Below, piece by piece: positions 9,856 through 19,623 of a DNA stretch of 64,000 nucleotides. The stretch covers positions 1-64,000 of the forward strand of contig JAKATH010000002.1 in assembly GCA_021828055.1 (NCBI GenBank), written 5' to 3'. Position 1 is the stretch's first letter, and each line of letters starts with the position of its first letter. Both the position numbers and the translations under genes were made by a program. Source of the DNA: Actinomycetes bacterium (GTDB lineage Bacteria; Actinomycetota; Acidimicrobiia; Acidimicrobiales; RAAP-2). The notes beneath the pieces were generated by a model. It did no database searches. It saw only the letters and a list, made by a program, of their open reading frames with translations, and was not told the DNA's origin.

Positions 9856-12800
9856 TCAGGTTCGCGCGATCTCGCGCTCCTCGAAGGTCTCGATCATGTC
9901 GCCCTCCTCGAGGTTCTGGTAGTCCGAGAGCCCGATGCCGCACTCGTAACCGGCCTGGACCTCTCGGACGTCCTCTTTGAACCGGCGGAGCGAGGTGATG
10001 GTGCCGCGCCAGATGACGACGCCGTCGCGCAGGAACCGCACCTTGGACCCCCGCGTGATGCTGCCCTCTCGGACGTAGCACCCGGCGATGGCGCCCACCC
10101 TCGGGATGCGAAACACCTGACGCACTTCGGCTTCGCCCGAGATCACCTCTTCGGTCTTGGGGGCGAGCATGCCGATCATCGCCGCTTCGATGTCCTCCAG
10201 CAGCTTGTAGATGATCTCGTAGGTGCGGATCTCCACGTCGGACACCGCTGCGAGGTCGCGGGCGCGGCGGTCCGGCCGGACGTTGAAGCCGATGATCGTC
10301 GCGTTCGACGCCCGCGCGAGCTGGACGTCGTTCTCGGTGACGCCGCCGACGCCGCGGTGGACGAAGGAGAGCTTCACGTCGTCGCGTTCGAGCTTGCGCA
10401 GGCTCTCGGTCACGGCCTCGAGCGACCCCTGGACGTCGGCCTTCAAGACGAGGTTCAGCGTCGCAGTCTCGCCACGTTGGATCTGCTCGAAGAGGTCTTC
10501 GAGCCGCGCGCCCGTCGCCGCCGAAGGTGCCGGCAGGTGGCCCGACAGCCGGAAGCGCTGCGCACGCGCCTCGCCGAGGGTGCGGGCGGTGGTCAGGTCC
10601 TTCGCCACGCGCAGCTCGTCGCCTGCCTGGGGGGGCTCTGAGAAGCCGAGCACCTGGACCGGCATCGACGGGAGCGCTTCCTTCACGTGGTCGCCGCGGT
10701 CGTCGACGAGCGCCTTCACCCTTCCCCATGCCGCGCCGGCCACGACCGGGTCGCCGACACGCAGGGTGCCCGATTCGACGATGACGGTCGCGACGGGGCC
10801 GCGGCCCGCTTCGAGGTTCGCCTCCAGCACGGTGCCGCGCGCCCTTCCCTCGGGAGTCGCCATGAGCTCTTCGACTTCGGCCACCAAGGTGACCTGCTCG
10901 AGCAGGCTGTCGATACCGGTGCCCTCGAGCGCGGAGACCTGCGCCACGATGGTGTCGCCGCCCCACGCCTCGGGAACGAGCCCGCGCTCGGCGAGCTGCT
11001 GGAGCACGCGGTCGGGGTTCGCGTCCGGCCGGTCCATCTTGTTGATCGCGACCACGATCGGGACGTCGGCGGCGTTCGCGTGGTCGATGGCCTCGACGGT
11101 CTGGGGCATGACCCCGTCGTCCGCTGCGACGACGAGCACCACGATGTCGGTGACCTCGGCGCCCCGTGCTCGCATCGCCGTGAACGCCTCGTGGCCCGGC
11201 GTGTCGATGAAGGTGACCAGGTGATCCTGCCATGTCACCTGGTAGGCGCCGATGTGCTGGGTGATGCCGCCTGCCTCGCCTGCGACCACATTGGTCTGGC
11301 GGATCCGGTCGAGCAGGAGGGTCTTCCCGTGGTCGACGTGGCCCATCACGGTGACGACCGGCGGGCGCGGGCGGAGATCCTCCTCGCGCTCCTCCTCGAG
11401 GTCCTCGTCCTCGAAGTACTTGGCAAGCAGCTCGGCTTCACGCTCTTCACCCGGGTCGACGAGCCGCACGTGAGCGCCGAGCTCGGCTGCGAACAGCTCG
11501 ATCATGTCGTCGCTGAGCGATTGCGTCGCGGTCACCATCTCGCCCTGGAGCAGGAGGAAGCGCACGACGTCCCCCGCGGAGCGGTTCAGCTTGGGGCCGA
11601 GGTCGCGTGCGGTCGACCCGCGCTCCACGATGATCTCGCCCTCAGGGACCGGCGCGGTCGACGGGGTGTACATGGTGAGCTGCGTCGGCTCGAGCTCTTC
11701 GAGGTTGCGCCGACGCCGTCGGACCCTCCGCTGGGGCGGGCGCCGTCCGGCGGGGCCGCCGCGCGCGGCTGCGGGAGGGCCGCTGGGAGCGGTGGACCGC
11801 CCGAAGCCGCCGCCGCGTGAAGGGAAGCCGCCACCGCCGCTCGGGCGCCCACCGCCCCCAGGTCCGGCGGGTCGCCCGCCGGTACGCGGCGGGTAGGCGG
11901 GGCGGCCACCGGCGGGGGGTGACGGTCTGCGTCCGCCCATTCCGGGCGGAGGCGGGATGGGACGGCCGCTCGGCCCGAGCGGCGGCCTGCCCGGCGGCGG
12001 CGGCACCGGCTTGCCCGACGGGCTCAGGGGTGGGCGCGCGGGGCGCTGGCCGATCGACGACGACGGCGGGCGAGGCGCGGACGGTCCGGCGGACGACGGC
12101 GGGCGAGGCGCGGACGGTCCGGCGGACACCGGCGGGCGAGGCGCGGACGGTCCGGCGGACGCCGGCGGGCGAGGCGCGGACGGTCCGGCGGACGCCGGCG
12201 GGCGAGGTGGCAGGGGGCGGGCACCCGCGGGCGGACCCGCGGCGGGAGTCGTCGCAGCCGGGGCCGTCGAGGCGGGCGCGGACGGTCCGGCCGGGGCCGT
12301 CGAGGCGGGCGCGGACGGTCCGGCGGAAGCCAGCGGTCGAGGCGCGGACGGTCCGGCGGAAGCCAGCGGTCGAGGCGCGGACGGTCCGGCCGGCGCCGGC
12401 GGTCGAGGTGGCAGGGGGCGGGCACCCACGGGCGGACCCGCGGCGGGAGCCGCCGCAGCCGGGGCCGTCGAGGCGGGCGCGGGACGTGCGGGCGGCGTGG
12501 GCGCCACCTGATGCTCCGCTGGACGGGGAACGCCGGTGGTCGCGAGCCGAGCCGGTGCGCCGGTCCCTCGACTGCTCACCAGCCGGGGCCGCTCCGGCTC
12601 GACCTCGTGCGCCGGGGCGTCCCCTGGGGCCGGGCGCCTCGGAGGAGCCGTCTTCGCCACGGCAGGAGCTGGCGGCTCCTCGGGCTGGACCGGGCGGCGC
12701 AGCCCTTGCGCGTCGGCCTTCCTCCGGACGCGGTCCGCCTGGGCCTCCTCGATGGAGGACGAGTGGCTCTTCACCCCGATCCCCAGCGCCAAGGCGAGGT

Positions 12801-12867
12801 CCAGGGCTTCTTTGTTCGTCAGGCCCAGCTCTCGGGCAAGTTCGTAGACGCGGATCTTCTTGGGCAA
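9856..12867 (-). CDS. infB: Translation initiation factor IF-2, with long Pro/Ala-rich repetitive N-terminal linker
   Basis: [54 protein letters not shown]. Confidence 0.97.
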   Translation of the reverse strand: MPKKIRVYELARELGLTNKEALDLALALGIGVKSHSSSIEEAQADRVRRKADAQGLRRPVQPEEPPAPAVAKTAPPRRPAPGDAPAHEVEPERPRLVSSRGTGAPARLATTGVPRPAEHQVAPTPPARPAPASTAPAAAAPAAGPPVGARPLPPRPPAPAGPSAPRPLASAGPSAPRPLASAGPSAPASTAPAGPSAPASTAPAATTPAAGPPAGARPLPPRPPASAGPSAPRPPASAGPSAPRPPVSAGPSAPRPPSSAGPSAPRPPSSSIGQRPARPPLSPSGKPVPPPPGRPPLGPSGRPIPPPPGMGGRRPSPPAGGRPAYPPRTGGRPAGPGGGGRPSGGGGFPSRGGGFGRSTAPSGPPAAARGGPAGRRPPQRRVRRRRRNLEELEPTQLTMYTPSTAPVPEGEIIVERGSTARDLGPKLNRSAGDVVRFLLLQGEMVTATQSLSDDMIELFAAELGAHVRLVDPGEEREAELLAKYFEDEDLEEEREEDLRPRPPVVTVMGHVDHGKTLLLDRIRQTNVVAGEAGGITQHIGAYQVTWQDHLVTFIDTPGHEAFTAMRARGAEVTDIVVLVVAADDGVMPQTVEAIDHANAADVPIVVAINKMDRPDANPDRVLQQLAERGLVPEAWGGDTIVAQVSALEGTGIDSLLEQVTLVAEVEELMATPEGRARGTVLEANLEAGRGPVATVIVESGTLRVGDPVVAGAAWGRVKALVDDRGDHVKEALPSMPVQVLGFSEPPQAGDELRVAKDLTTARTLGEARAQRFRLSGHLPAPSAATGARLEDLFEQIQRGETATLNLVLKADVQGSLEAVTESLRKLERDDVKLSFVHRGVGGVTENDVQLARASNATIIGFNVRPDRRARDLAAVSDVEIRTYEIIYKLLEDIEAAMIGMLAPKTEEVISGEAEVRQVFRIPRVGAIAGCYVREGSITRGSKVRFLRDGVVIWRGTITSLRRFKEDVREVQAGYECGIGLSDYQNLEEGDMIETFEEREIART
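12061..12206. repeat. 33-nt in-frame tandem repeat in infB (about 4.5 units)
   Basis: Unit gacggcgggcgaggcgcggacggtccggcggac at 12061, 12094, 12127, 12160, 12193; encodes [11 protein letters not shown]-like 11-mers; related units continue to about 12500. Confidence 0.9.
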
Positions 12868-13190
12868 CGTTCCTCAGTGTCCTCAGCCGTCTCCCGCACC
12901 CCGTCGGGCGCAGCAGTGTCCATCCATCCTCGCACATCGCCGGCTCCGGTCATCAGCCGGACCAGTCCGTCGACTGCCGAGGGGGCCAGCCTGGCGCGCA
13001 GCGCCCGCTCGAAAGCCCCGCGCCTCGCCGCGCGCTCGAGGCATGCCGCCGATCCCCGGCACAGCCAGGCGCCGCGGCCGGGAAGGGCGCGACCCGTGGC
13101 GAGCGAGCCGTCGGGCGCCCGCACCACTCGGACCAGCTCCGCCCGAGGGGCGCGCCGGCGGCAGCCGACGCACGTCCGTTCGCCAGCTAT
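12819..13190 (-). CDS. YlxR-family (DUF448) RNA-binding protein
   Basis: [41 protein letters not shown] between nusA and infB; exact start unresolved. Confidence 0.85.
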   Translation of the reverse strand: MAGERTCVGCRRRAPRAELVRVVRAPDGSLATGRALPGRGAWLCRGSAACLERAARRGAFERALRARLAPSAVDGLVRLMTGAGDVRGWMDTAAPDGVRETAEDTEERCPRRSASTNLPESWA

Positions 13191-14450
13191 CCGCCCGCCT
13201 CCTCTTGCGCCGCCGGTGTCCCGGCCGGCGGCTCCCCCAAGGCGGCGCCGACCTCCTCCCCTTCGACGGCCCCGTCCCCGGCCCCGGCCCCGCCAGGCTC
13301 CACGTCGCGCTGCTCGGCGGGCGTCGCGTCCGCGCCTTCGGTCTCGACGGCGTGGCTCCACTCTGCCGCCGAGATCGCCTCGCCGCCCTCGGCGGGCCGC
13401 CAGACCATCTCGCCGCGTTCGTTCTCGACCCACTCGCCCTCGGCCCATTCCTGCCCGGCGTACCCCGACTCCTCTTCTTGGAGCTGGGTCTCGCTCTTGA
13501 TGTCGATCCGCCAGCCCGTGAGCCGCGCCGCCAAGCGGGCGTTCTGCCCTTCCTTGCCGATCGCCAGGGAGAGCTGGTAGTCGCTCACGATCACCGTCGC
13601 GGTGCCCGTCTCCTCGTCGAGGCGGACCTCCCGGACGCGAGCGGGCGCGAGCGCGTTCTGGATGAACTCGACCGGGTCGTCCGAGAACGGCACCACGTCG
13701 ACGCGCTCGCCGCGCAGCTCGTTGGTCACCATGCGCACCCGTGAGCCGCGTGCGCCGACGCAGGCGCCGACCGGGTCGACGTTCGGGTCGTTGGACCACA
13801 CTGCGATCTTCGTGCGGTGGCCCGGTTCGCGGGCGGCCGCCTTGATCTCGACGACGCCCGAGGAGATCTCGGGCACCTCGAGCTCGAAGAGCCGCTTGAT
13901 GAGCCCCGGGTGCGTCCTGCTCACCACGATCTGGGGCCCCTTCGTGGTCTTGCGGACCTCGACGATGTAGGCCTTCAGGCGGGTGCCGTGCTCGTACCGC
14001 TCGAAGGAGACCTGCTCGGCCTGGGGCAGCAGCGCCTCCACCTTGCCCAGATCGAGCAGCGTGTACCGGTTGTCGGTCTGCTGGACGATGCCGGTCACGA
14101 TGTCACCCTCACGCCCCGCGTACTCCTCGTACTTCATGTCCCGCTCGACCTCGCGGATGCGCTGGAGGATGACCTGCTTGGCGGTCTGCGCCGCGATGCG
14201 GCCGAAGTCGTCCGGGGTGTCGTCCCACTCGTTGACGACGTTGCCCTCCTCGTCGAGCTCCTGGCCGTAGACGCGGATCTCCCCGGACTCCGGGTCGATG
14301 GTGACGACGGCCTCTTCCGCCGCGTTGGGGCGCCGTTTGTACGCTGCGACGAGCGCGTTGGCCAGCGCGTCGAGCAGCGTCTCGACGGAGATCCCCTTGT
14401 CGCGCGCGATCTGGCCCAACGCGTCGAGGAATTCGAAGTTGGTCTTGCTC
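13187..14450 (-). CDS. nusA: Transcription termination/antitermination factor NusA
   Basis: [82 protein letters not shown]. Confidence 0.96.
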
Positions 14451-14973
14451 ATGACGTGGTGGCCCTCTCTCTGCCTCTGGGCGCCTTGGCCCGGCTGGGG
14501 GTGGGCGCCGGCTTCGCGCCCCACTCGAACACCGTGCGTGCCCGTTCGATCGTGTCGTAGTCGAGGCGCGCGGAGCCGCCGGGCACCTCGGGGCCCTCGA
14601 CCCGCACGCCGCGCTCGTCCGCGTCCACGAGCCTTCCTTGGAGGCGGCGAACGTCGCTCGTGCCGGGCAGCAGCCGTACCGACACCAGCTCTCCGACTGC
14701 GTGTGCGAAGTGCTCCGGCCTCCGGAGCCGGCGCTCCAGGCCCGGGCTCGACACCTCGAGGGTGTAGCGGCCGGAGATCGGGTCCAGCCGGTCCAGCGCA
14801 AGGGACACCGCGCGGTTCGCGTCGGCGAGCGCGTCGAGGTCCACGCCGCCGTCGCGGTCGACGGTGACCCGGACGGTTGCGCCCGACAGCTCGACGTCGA
14901 CCAGTTCCAGCCCAAGTGCGTCGACGACCGGCGTCAGCTCGCCGTACAGCGTTTCCGCGACTGCTCCAGCCAT
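14449..14973 (-). CDS. rimP: Ribosome maturation factor RimP
   Basis: LGLELVDVELSGATVRVTVDRDGGVDLDAL; YTLEVSSPGLERRLR; directly upstream of nusA. Confidence 0.93.
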   Translation of the reverse strand: MAGAVAETLYGELTPVVDALGLELVDVELSGATVRVTVDRDGGVDLDALADANRAVSLALDRLDPISGRYTLEVSSPGLERRLRRPEHFAHAVGELVSVRLLPGTSDVRRLQGRLVDADERGVRVEGPEVPGGSARLDYDTIERARTVFEWGAKPAPTPSRAKAPRGRERATTS

Positions 14974-15074
14974 CCGCCGGCACCTCCCTTCGTCACTCGG
15001 CCCTCGCCCTGCGCTGGCTCCTCCCTCGGCCGGACCTGCGGGAACCGGCAGGCCCTACCCGCACCCAACAACCA

Positions 15075-15104
15075 CGAAAGCGTGGGCGGCGGCCCACGCT
15101 TTCG
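15075..15104 (-). terminator. Candidate terminator hairpin downstream of proS
   Basis: Perfect 13-bp stem cgaaagcgtgggc-ggcg-gcccacgctttcg between the proS stop and rimP start. Confidence 0.6.
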
Positions 15105-15191
15105 ACAGGTCCTGCAATGAGACCGGACAGCGCAGCGAGTATACCAACCTCGCGAGTTCGCCTGCCCGGCGTCGCGCGCCGCCTCCCACCC

Positions 15192-16655
15192 TCAGTACGA
15201 CCGGCCCACCACCGCCACGAGGGCGTCGTCGGGCTCACCGGGAGCCGCGAGCCCCCCGTCGCCGCGCTGGAGGCAGCGGACCGACAGCGCCCCGGCCGCG
15301 AGCTCGAGCTCTCCCTGCTCCCCGATCGCCCGCCACGGGATCCGGGCGAAGCCGGTGGCACCCGCCTCGGCCACCTCGGCGAGCGAAGCCACCGACGCGG
15401 TGCGCCCCTCTTGAAAGGCGAGCGCCTCGGCCCGCAGCTCGGCGGCGGCCCGGCGGCAGATCCGGTCCACCGCCCCGGCGACGGCACCGAGGGCCACGGG
15501 CTCCTTGGTCCGGGTGTGGCGCGTGGCGATGATCACGTCGCCTCGTGCGAGATCCCGCGGGCCGACCTCCACCCGCACGGGCACCCCTTTCAGCTCCCAG
15601 TCGACGCTCCGGCGCCCGAAGCCCGTGTCCGTCCGGTCGTCGAGGTGGACGCGCCGGCCCGCACGACGCAGCTCTTCCGCGAGCTGCGACGCGACCCGGT
15701 GGACCTGGTCGTCCTCGCGCACGCACAGGACGACCACCTCCGAAGGCGCCAGCGCCGGCGGGAGGCGGAGCCCGAAGTCGTCGCCGTGCGCCATGATCAA
15801 CGCGCCGATCAGGCGGGTCGACGCGCCCCAGGAAGTCTGCCACACGTAGCGCAGCGACCCGGTCGCGTCCGAGTACTGGATGCCGAAGGGCTTCGAGAAG
15901 TTGTCGCCGAGCTCATGGCTCGTGCCCATCTGCAGCGCCTTCCCGTCGCCCATCATCGCCTCGCACGTCCAGGTCCGAACCGCCCCTGCGAAGCGCTCTC
16001 GTGCGGTCTTGTGGCCCACGAGCACCGGGACCGCGGCGACCTCTTCCATCGCATCCCGATAGACGTCGGTGAGGATGCGCAACGCGAAGGCGCGCGCGTC
16101 GGCCTCGTCGACGTGCGCGGTATGGCCCTCCTGCCAGAGGAACTCCGTCGTCCGGAGGAACAGGCGCGGCCGCAGCTCCCAGCGCACGACATTGCACCAT
16201 TGGTTGACGATCAAGGGGAGGTCCCGGTAGCTCTGGACCCACTTCGCGAAGAAGTGGTTGACCATCGTCTCGCTCGTCGGTCGCACGACGACGGGCTCCT
16301 CGAGCTGACGGCCGCCGCCATGGGTCACGATCCACAGCTCGGGGTCGAAGCCCTCCACGTGCTCGGCTTCGAGCCGCATGAAGGCCTCGGGGATGAAGAG
16401 CGGGAAGTAGGCGTTGTGGGCGCCTGCCGCCTTGATCCTCTCGTCTACGGCCGCCTGCAGGCGTTCCCAGATCTCGTAGCCCCACGGCCTGATGACCATG
16501 GTGCCCCGCACCGGGCCGTTGTCGGCCAGCTCAGCACGCGCGACGACCTCCTGGTACCAGCGGGGGAAGTCCTCGGCGCGCGACGTCAGCGCACCAGCGG
16601 CCACCGGGCGGGCCTCCCGCCCGGCACCCTCCGTGGTCACGTCGGCGTCGGCCAT
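15192..16655 (-). CDS. proS: Prolyl-tRNA synthetase (short, archaeal/eukaryal-type)
   Basis: FPRWYQEVVARAELADNGPVRGTMVIRPWGYEIWERLQ; RPTSETMVNHFFAKWVQSYRDLPLIVNQW. Confidence 0.95.
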   Translation of the reverse strand: MADADVTTEGAGREARPVAAGALTSRAEDFPRWYQEVVARAELADNGPVRGTMVIRPWGYEIWERLQAAVDERIKAAGAHNAYFPLFIPEAFMRLEAEHVEGFDPELWIVTHGGGRQLEEPVVVRPTSETMVNHFFAKWVQSYRDLPLIVNQWCNVVRWELRPRLFLRTTEFLWQEGHTAHVDEADARAFALRILTDVYRDAMEEVAAVPVLVGHKTARERFAGAVRTWTCEAMMGDGKALQMGTSHELGDNFSKPFGIQYSDATGSLRYVWQTSWGASTRLIGALIMAHGDDFGLRLPPALAPSEVVVLCVREDDQVHRVASQLAEELRRAGRRVHLDDRTDTGFGRRSVDWELKGVPVRVEVGPRDLARGDVIIATRHTRTKEPVALGAVAGAVDRICRRAAAELRAEALAFQEGRTASVASLAEVAEAGATGFARIPWRAIGEQGELELAAGALSVRCLQRGDGGLAAPGEPDDALVAVVGRSY

Positions 16656-16755
16656 GGGGGGCGAGCGTAGACGGGCGGGCGCAGGCGGGCGGGCAGGGCG
16701 GGCGCGTGCGGTCGGGTGGGCGCGTGGGTCGGGCAGGGCGGCCGGCGCCGAGGTC

Positions 16756-18024
16756 CTATGCCCCCTCCACGCCAGGGGGGCCGTCGGCCGGCTCGGCTCC
16801 GCTCACGCGCCGGCGGATGCGGGCCACGCGCACCTCGGAGGCGTTCGGGTCCGTCCCCTTCTCGTCGATGAGCGCCCTTCGGTCCGCCTCGGCCTCCGCC
16901 TCCGCGCCGGCGTCAGCCGCGGCGAGCCGGGCCTCGACACCCTCGGCCACCAGCCGCTCCGCCTCGGTGACGAGCGCGGCGACCATCTCGGACTCAGGCA
17001 CGACGCGCACGATCTTGCCCTGGATGAAGAGATGCCCCTTCTGCTTGCCCGCCGCGATGCCGAGGTCGGCGCTGCGCGCTTCTCCGGGCCCGTTCACGAC
17101 GCAGCCCATCACCGCGACCTGGATCGGCAGGTTCCGGTCCTCGAGCGCCGCCTGCGCCTCCTTCGCCACCGCGATGACGTCGACCTGGGCGCGGCCGCAC
17201 GACGGGCACGCGATCAGGTCGAGCCCCTTTCGCTCCCGCAGCCCCAGCGACTCGAGGAGCTGGCGCCCCGCACGTGCCTCTTCCACAGGCTCGGCGGTGA
17301 GGGAGTACCGGATCGTGTCGCCGATGCCCTCGGCGAGCAACGTCGCGATCCCCGCGGTGCCCTTCACGAGCCCGGCGGGGGGTGGTCCCGCTTCGGTCAC
17401 CCCCAGGTGCAGCGGATGGTCGAAGGTCTCCGACGCCAACCGGTAGGCCGCGATCATCAACGCGACGGACGACGCCTTGACGGAGATCTTGACGTCGGAG
17501 AAACCGACCTCGTCGAAGTAGGCGAGCTCCATCTTCGCCGACTCGACGAGAGCCTCTGGGGTGACGCCGTTGTGCCTCTTGTAGAGGTCAGGGTGGAGAG
17601 ACCCCGCGTTCACCCCGATGCGGATCGGAACCCCGCGGTCCTTTGCCTCCGACGCGACGAGCTTGATCTCGGACTCCTTGCGCAGGTTCCCAGGGTTCAG
17701 CCGCAGTCCGTGGACACCCGCTTCGAGCGCGGCCAGCGCCATCTCGTAGTGGAAGTGGATGTCCGCCACGATCGGCACCGGCGAGCGGGGCACGATGCGC
17801 GCGAGCCCTTCGGCCGCGGCCTCGTCGTTGCACGTGCAGCGGACGATGTCCGCACCGCCAGCCGCGAGCGCGTAGATCTGCGCCAGCGTGCCGTCGACGT
17901 CCGCGGTCTTCGTCGTGGTCATCGACTGCACCGAGATGGGCGCGCCGCCGCCGATCGCGACGTCGCCGACATGGATCTGGCGAGTCTTGCGGCGCGGCGC
18001 GAGCAGGTCGGACGAGAGCTCCAT
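16756..18024 (-). CDS. ispG: (E)-4-hydroxy-3-methylbut-2-enyl-diphosphate synthase
   Basis: VGDVAIGGGAPISVQSMTTTKT; LNPGNLR; CPSCGRAQVDV; VAVMGCVVNGPGEARSADLGIA. Confidence 0.96.
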   Translation of the reverse strand: MELSSDLLAPRRKTRQIHVGDVAIGGGAPISVQSMTTTKTADVDGTLAQIYALAAGGADIVRCTCNDEAAAEGLARIVPRSPVPIVADIHFHYEMALAALEAGVHGLRLNPGNLRKESEIKLVASEAKDRGVPIRIGVNAGSLHPDLYKRHNGVTPEALVESAKMELAYFDEVGFSDVKISVKASSVALMIAAYRLASETFDHPLHLGVTEAGPPPAGLVKGTAGIATLLAEGIGDTIRYSLTAEPVEEARAGRQLLESLGLRERKGLDLIACPSCGRAQVDVIAVAKEAQAALEDRNLPIQVAVMGCVVNGPGEARSADLGIAAGKQKGHLFIQGKIVRVVPESEMVAALVTEAERLVAEGVEARLAAADAGAEAEAEADRRALIDEKGTDPNASEVRVARIRRRVSGAEPADGPPGVEGA

Positions 18025-18135
18025 GGCCCACCATTCTGCCGCGCCCGCCCGCCCGGAGGTGCGTCAGCTCCATACCCTCGCCCGCCGGCGAACGCTCTCG
18101 GCTGGAGGCGCGGGCCGGACCAGCGTTCGGTCGGG

Positions 18136-19623
18136 TCAGCCGAAGGGGTTCGCGAGGGGGTGGGCGATGTCGAGGAACAGCGCAGACCCCACGACCACCA
18201 GCAGAAGGGCCATGAACGCGTACGCGACGGGCAGGAGCTTGGAGACGTCCGCCCGGTAGTACGGCTTCCCCCTGCGGGTCCGGATCCGCTCGTAGACGGC
18301 GATCGCGACGTGGCCGCCGTCGAGCGGCAGCATCGGGAGCATGTTCAAGAGGCCGAGCCCGATGTTGAGCGCGATGAGGATGGAGAGGAAGTAGTACGCC
18401 CCTTTCGCCTCCGCCTGGGTCGCCAGCCGGCCGACCCCGACGAGCGAGAGGATCCGGTTCGACCGGGCCGGGTTGGCCGAGGCCTTTTCCGCCGCCTTGG
18501 TGCTCGCCACCTGGTGGAACAGCGAGCTGAGGCCACCGGGCGAGAACACGGTGCCGAGCCCGACCACGGTGAGCCGCGTGATGTCGCCCACGTCCCTCCC
18601 CGCCCAGGCGAGCGCCTGGTACGGGTTCTGAGTGGTGAAGGCCGGCGCGACGCCGACCTCGACGCCGATCAGCCACTGGCTCGTCCCCGCCGCCTTGCCT
18701 GCCCCCGTGCCCAGCACCTCCTTGCCCGCTGTCCTGCCGGACGTGATCGTGTGGCCCGCCTCCGGTTGCACGGTGAGCCTGGAACGGCGCCCGCCGCGCT
18801 CGACGACGAGACGGACCGCATGCCCCTTCGACGCCTTGATGGCCTGCGACAGCTGTGTGGTCGTGGTCACGCTCTCGCCGTCCACGGATAGGACCGTGTC
18901 GCCGGCCTTCATCCCGGCGAGCTGCGCCGCGGTCTCGCGGTGCCCCGCCCAGCGCGTGAACCCGCTGACCGTGACCTGTGTGCCAGTCGGGATGCCGATC
19001 GCGATGGCGAGCACGATCCCGAGGACCAGCGCGATCACGTAGTGCATGATCGACCCGGCGCTCGCGACGAGGACCCGGCGGCGGAAGGGCTGCTGGCGAT
19101 AGGTGCGGGCCTCGTCGGCGGGGTCCAGCTGCTCGAGGTTGGTCATCCCGGGGATCTTCACGTAGGCCCCCACGAGGATCGGCTTCACGCCGTAGTCGGT
19201 CTCGCCCCTCCGCACCGACCACAGCCGCGGCCCGAACCCGATGAAGAACTCGGTCACCTTCATGTGGCTCCACTTCGCCGTCAGGTAGTGACCCAGCTCG
19301 TGGAGGGCGACGACGGCGACGAGGGCGACGACGAAGATGAGGAGGGGCCCGAGCCCCGCCGCGAGGAGCGCCGCGACGATCAGCGCGACGGCCACCGTCA
19401 GGCGCAGGATCGCCCGGCGCGTCCCGCCGTTCGGGGACGGGCCGGGAGACGCCCCGGGGCCGGAGCCGGGAGACGCACCGGAGCCGGGAGACGCACCGGA
19501 GCCGGAGCCGGGAGACGCACCGGAGCCGGGAGACGCCCCGGGGCCGGAGCCGGGAGACGCCCCGGAGCCGGGCATGCCGGCGGGCTCCTCTGTCGGTCCC
19601 GGAAAGCCGGGCGCCCTGCTCAC
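18136..19623 (-). CDS. M50 site-2 (RseP-like) membrane metalloprotease with repetitive Gly/Pro/Ser N-terminal extension
   Basis: VVALHELGHYLTAKWSHMKVTEFFIGFGPRLWS (HExxH), PDZ-like segment, LLNMLPMLPLDGGHVA. Confidence 0.93.
   Translation of the reverse strand: MSRAPGFPGPTEEPAGMPGSGASPGSGPGASPGSGASPGSGSGASPGSGASPGSGPGASPGPSPNGGTRRAILRLTVAVALIVAALLAAGLGPLLIFVVALVAVVALHELGHYLTAKWSHMKVTEFFIGFGPRLWSVRRGETDYGVKPILVGAYVKIPGMTNLEQLDPADEARTYRQQPFRRRVLVASAGSIMHYVIALVLGIVLAIAIGIPTGTQVTVSGFTRWAGHRETAAQLAGMKAGDTVLSVDGESVTTTTQLSQAIKASKGHAVRLVVERGGRRSRLTVQPEAGHTITSGRTAGKEVLGTGAGKAAGTSQWLIGVEVGVAPAFTTQNPYQALAWAGRDVGDITRLTVVGLGTVFSPGGLSSLFHQVASTKAAEKASANPARSNRILSLVGVGRLATQAEAKGAYYFLSILIALNIGLGLLNMLPMLPLDGGHVAIAVYERIRTRRGKPYYRADVSKLLPVAYAFMALLLVVVGSALFLDIAHPLANPFG
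19441..19575. repeat. GC-rich tandem repeat in the M50 protease 5' end (18/24-nt unit mixture)
   Basis: Alternating gccggagccgggagacgccccgg units; encodes GASPGSGPGASPGSG. Confidence 0.8.

Noticed and set aside
9857-11233. Upstream part of ORF 9425..11233 (Arg/Gly-rich)
   Set aside because: Out-of-frame extension across infB; only the last about 140 codons are the real rbfA.
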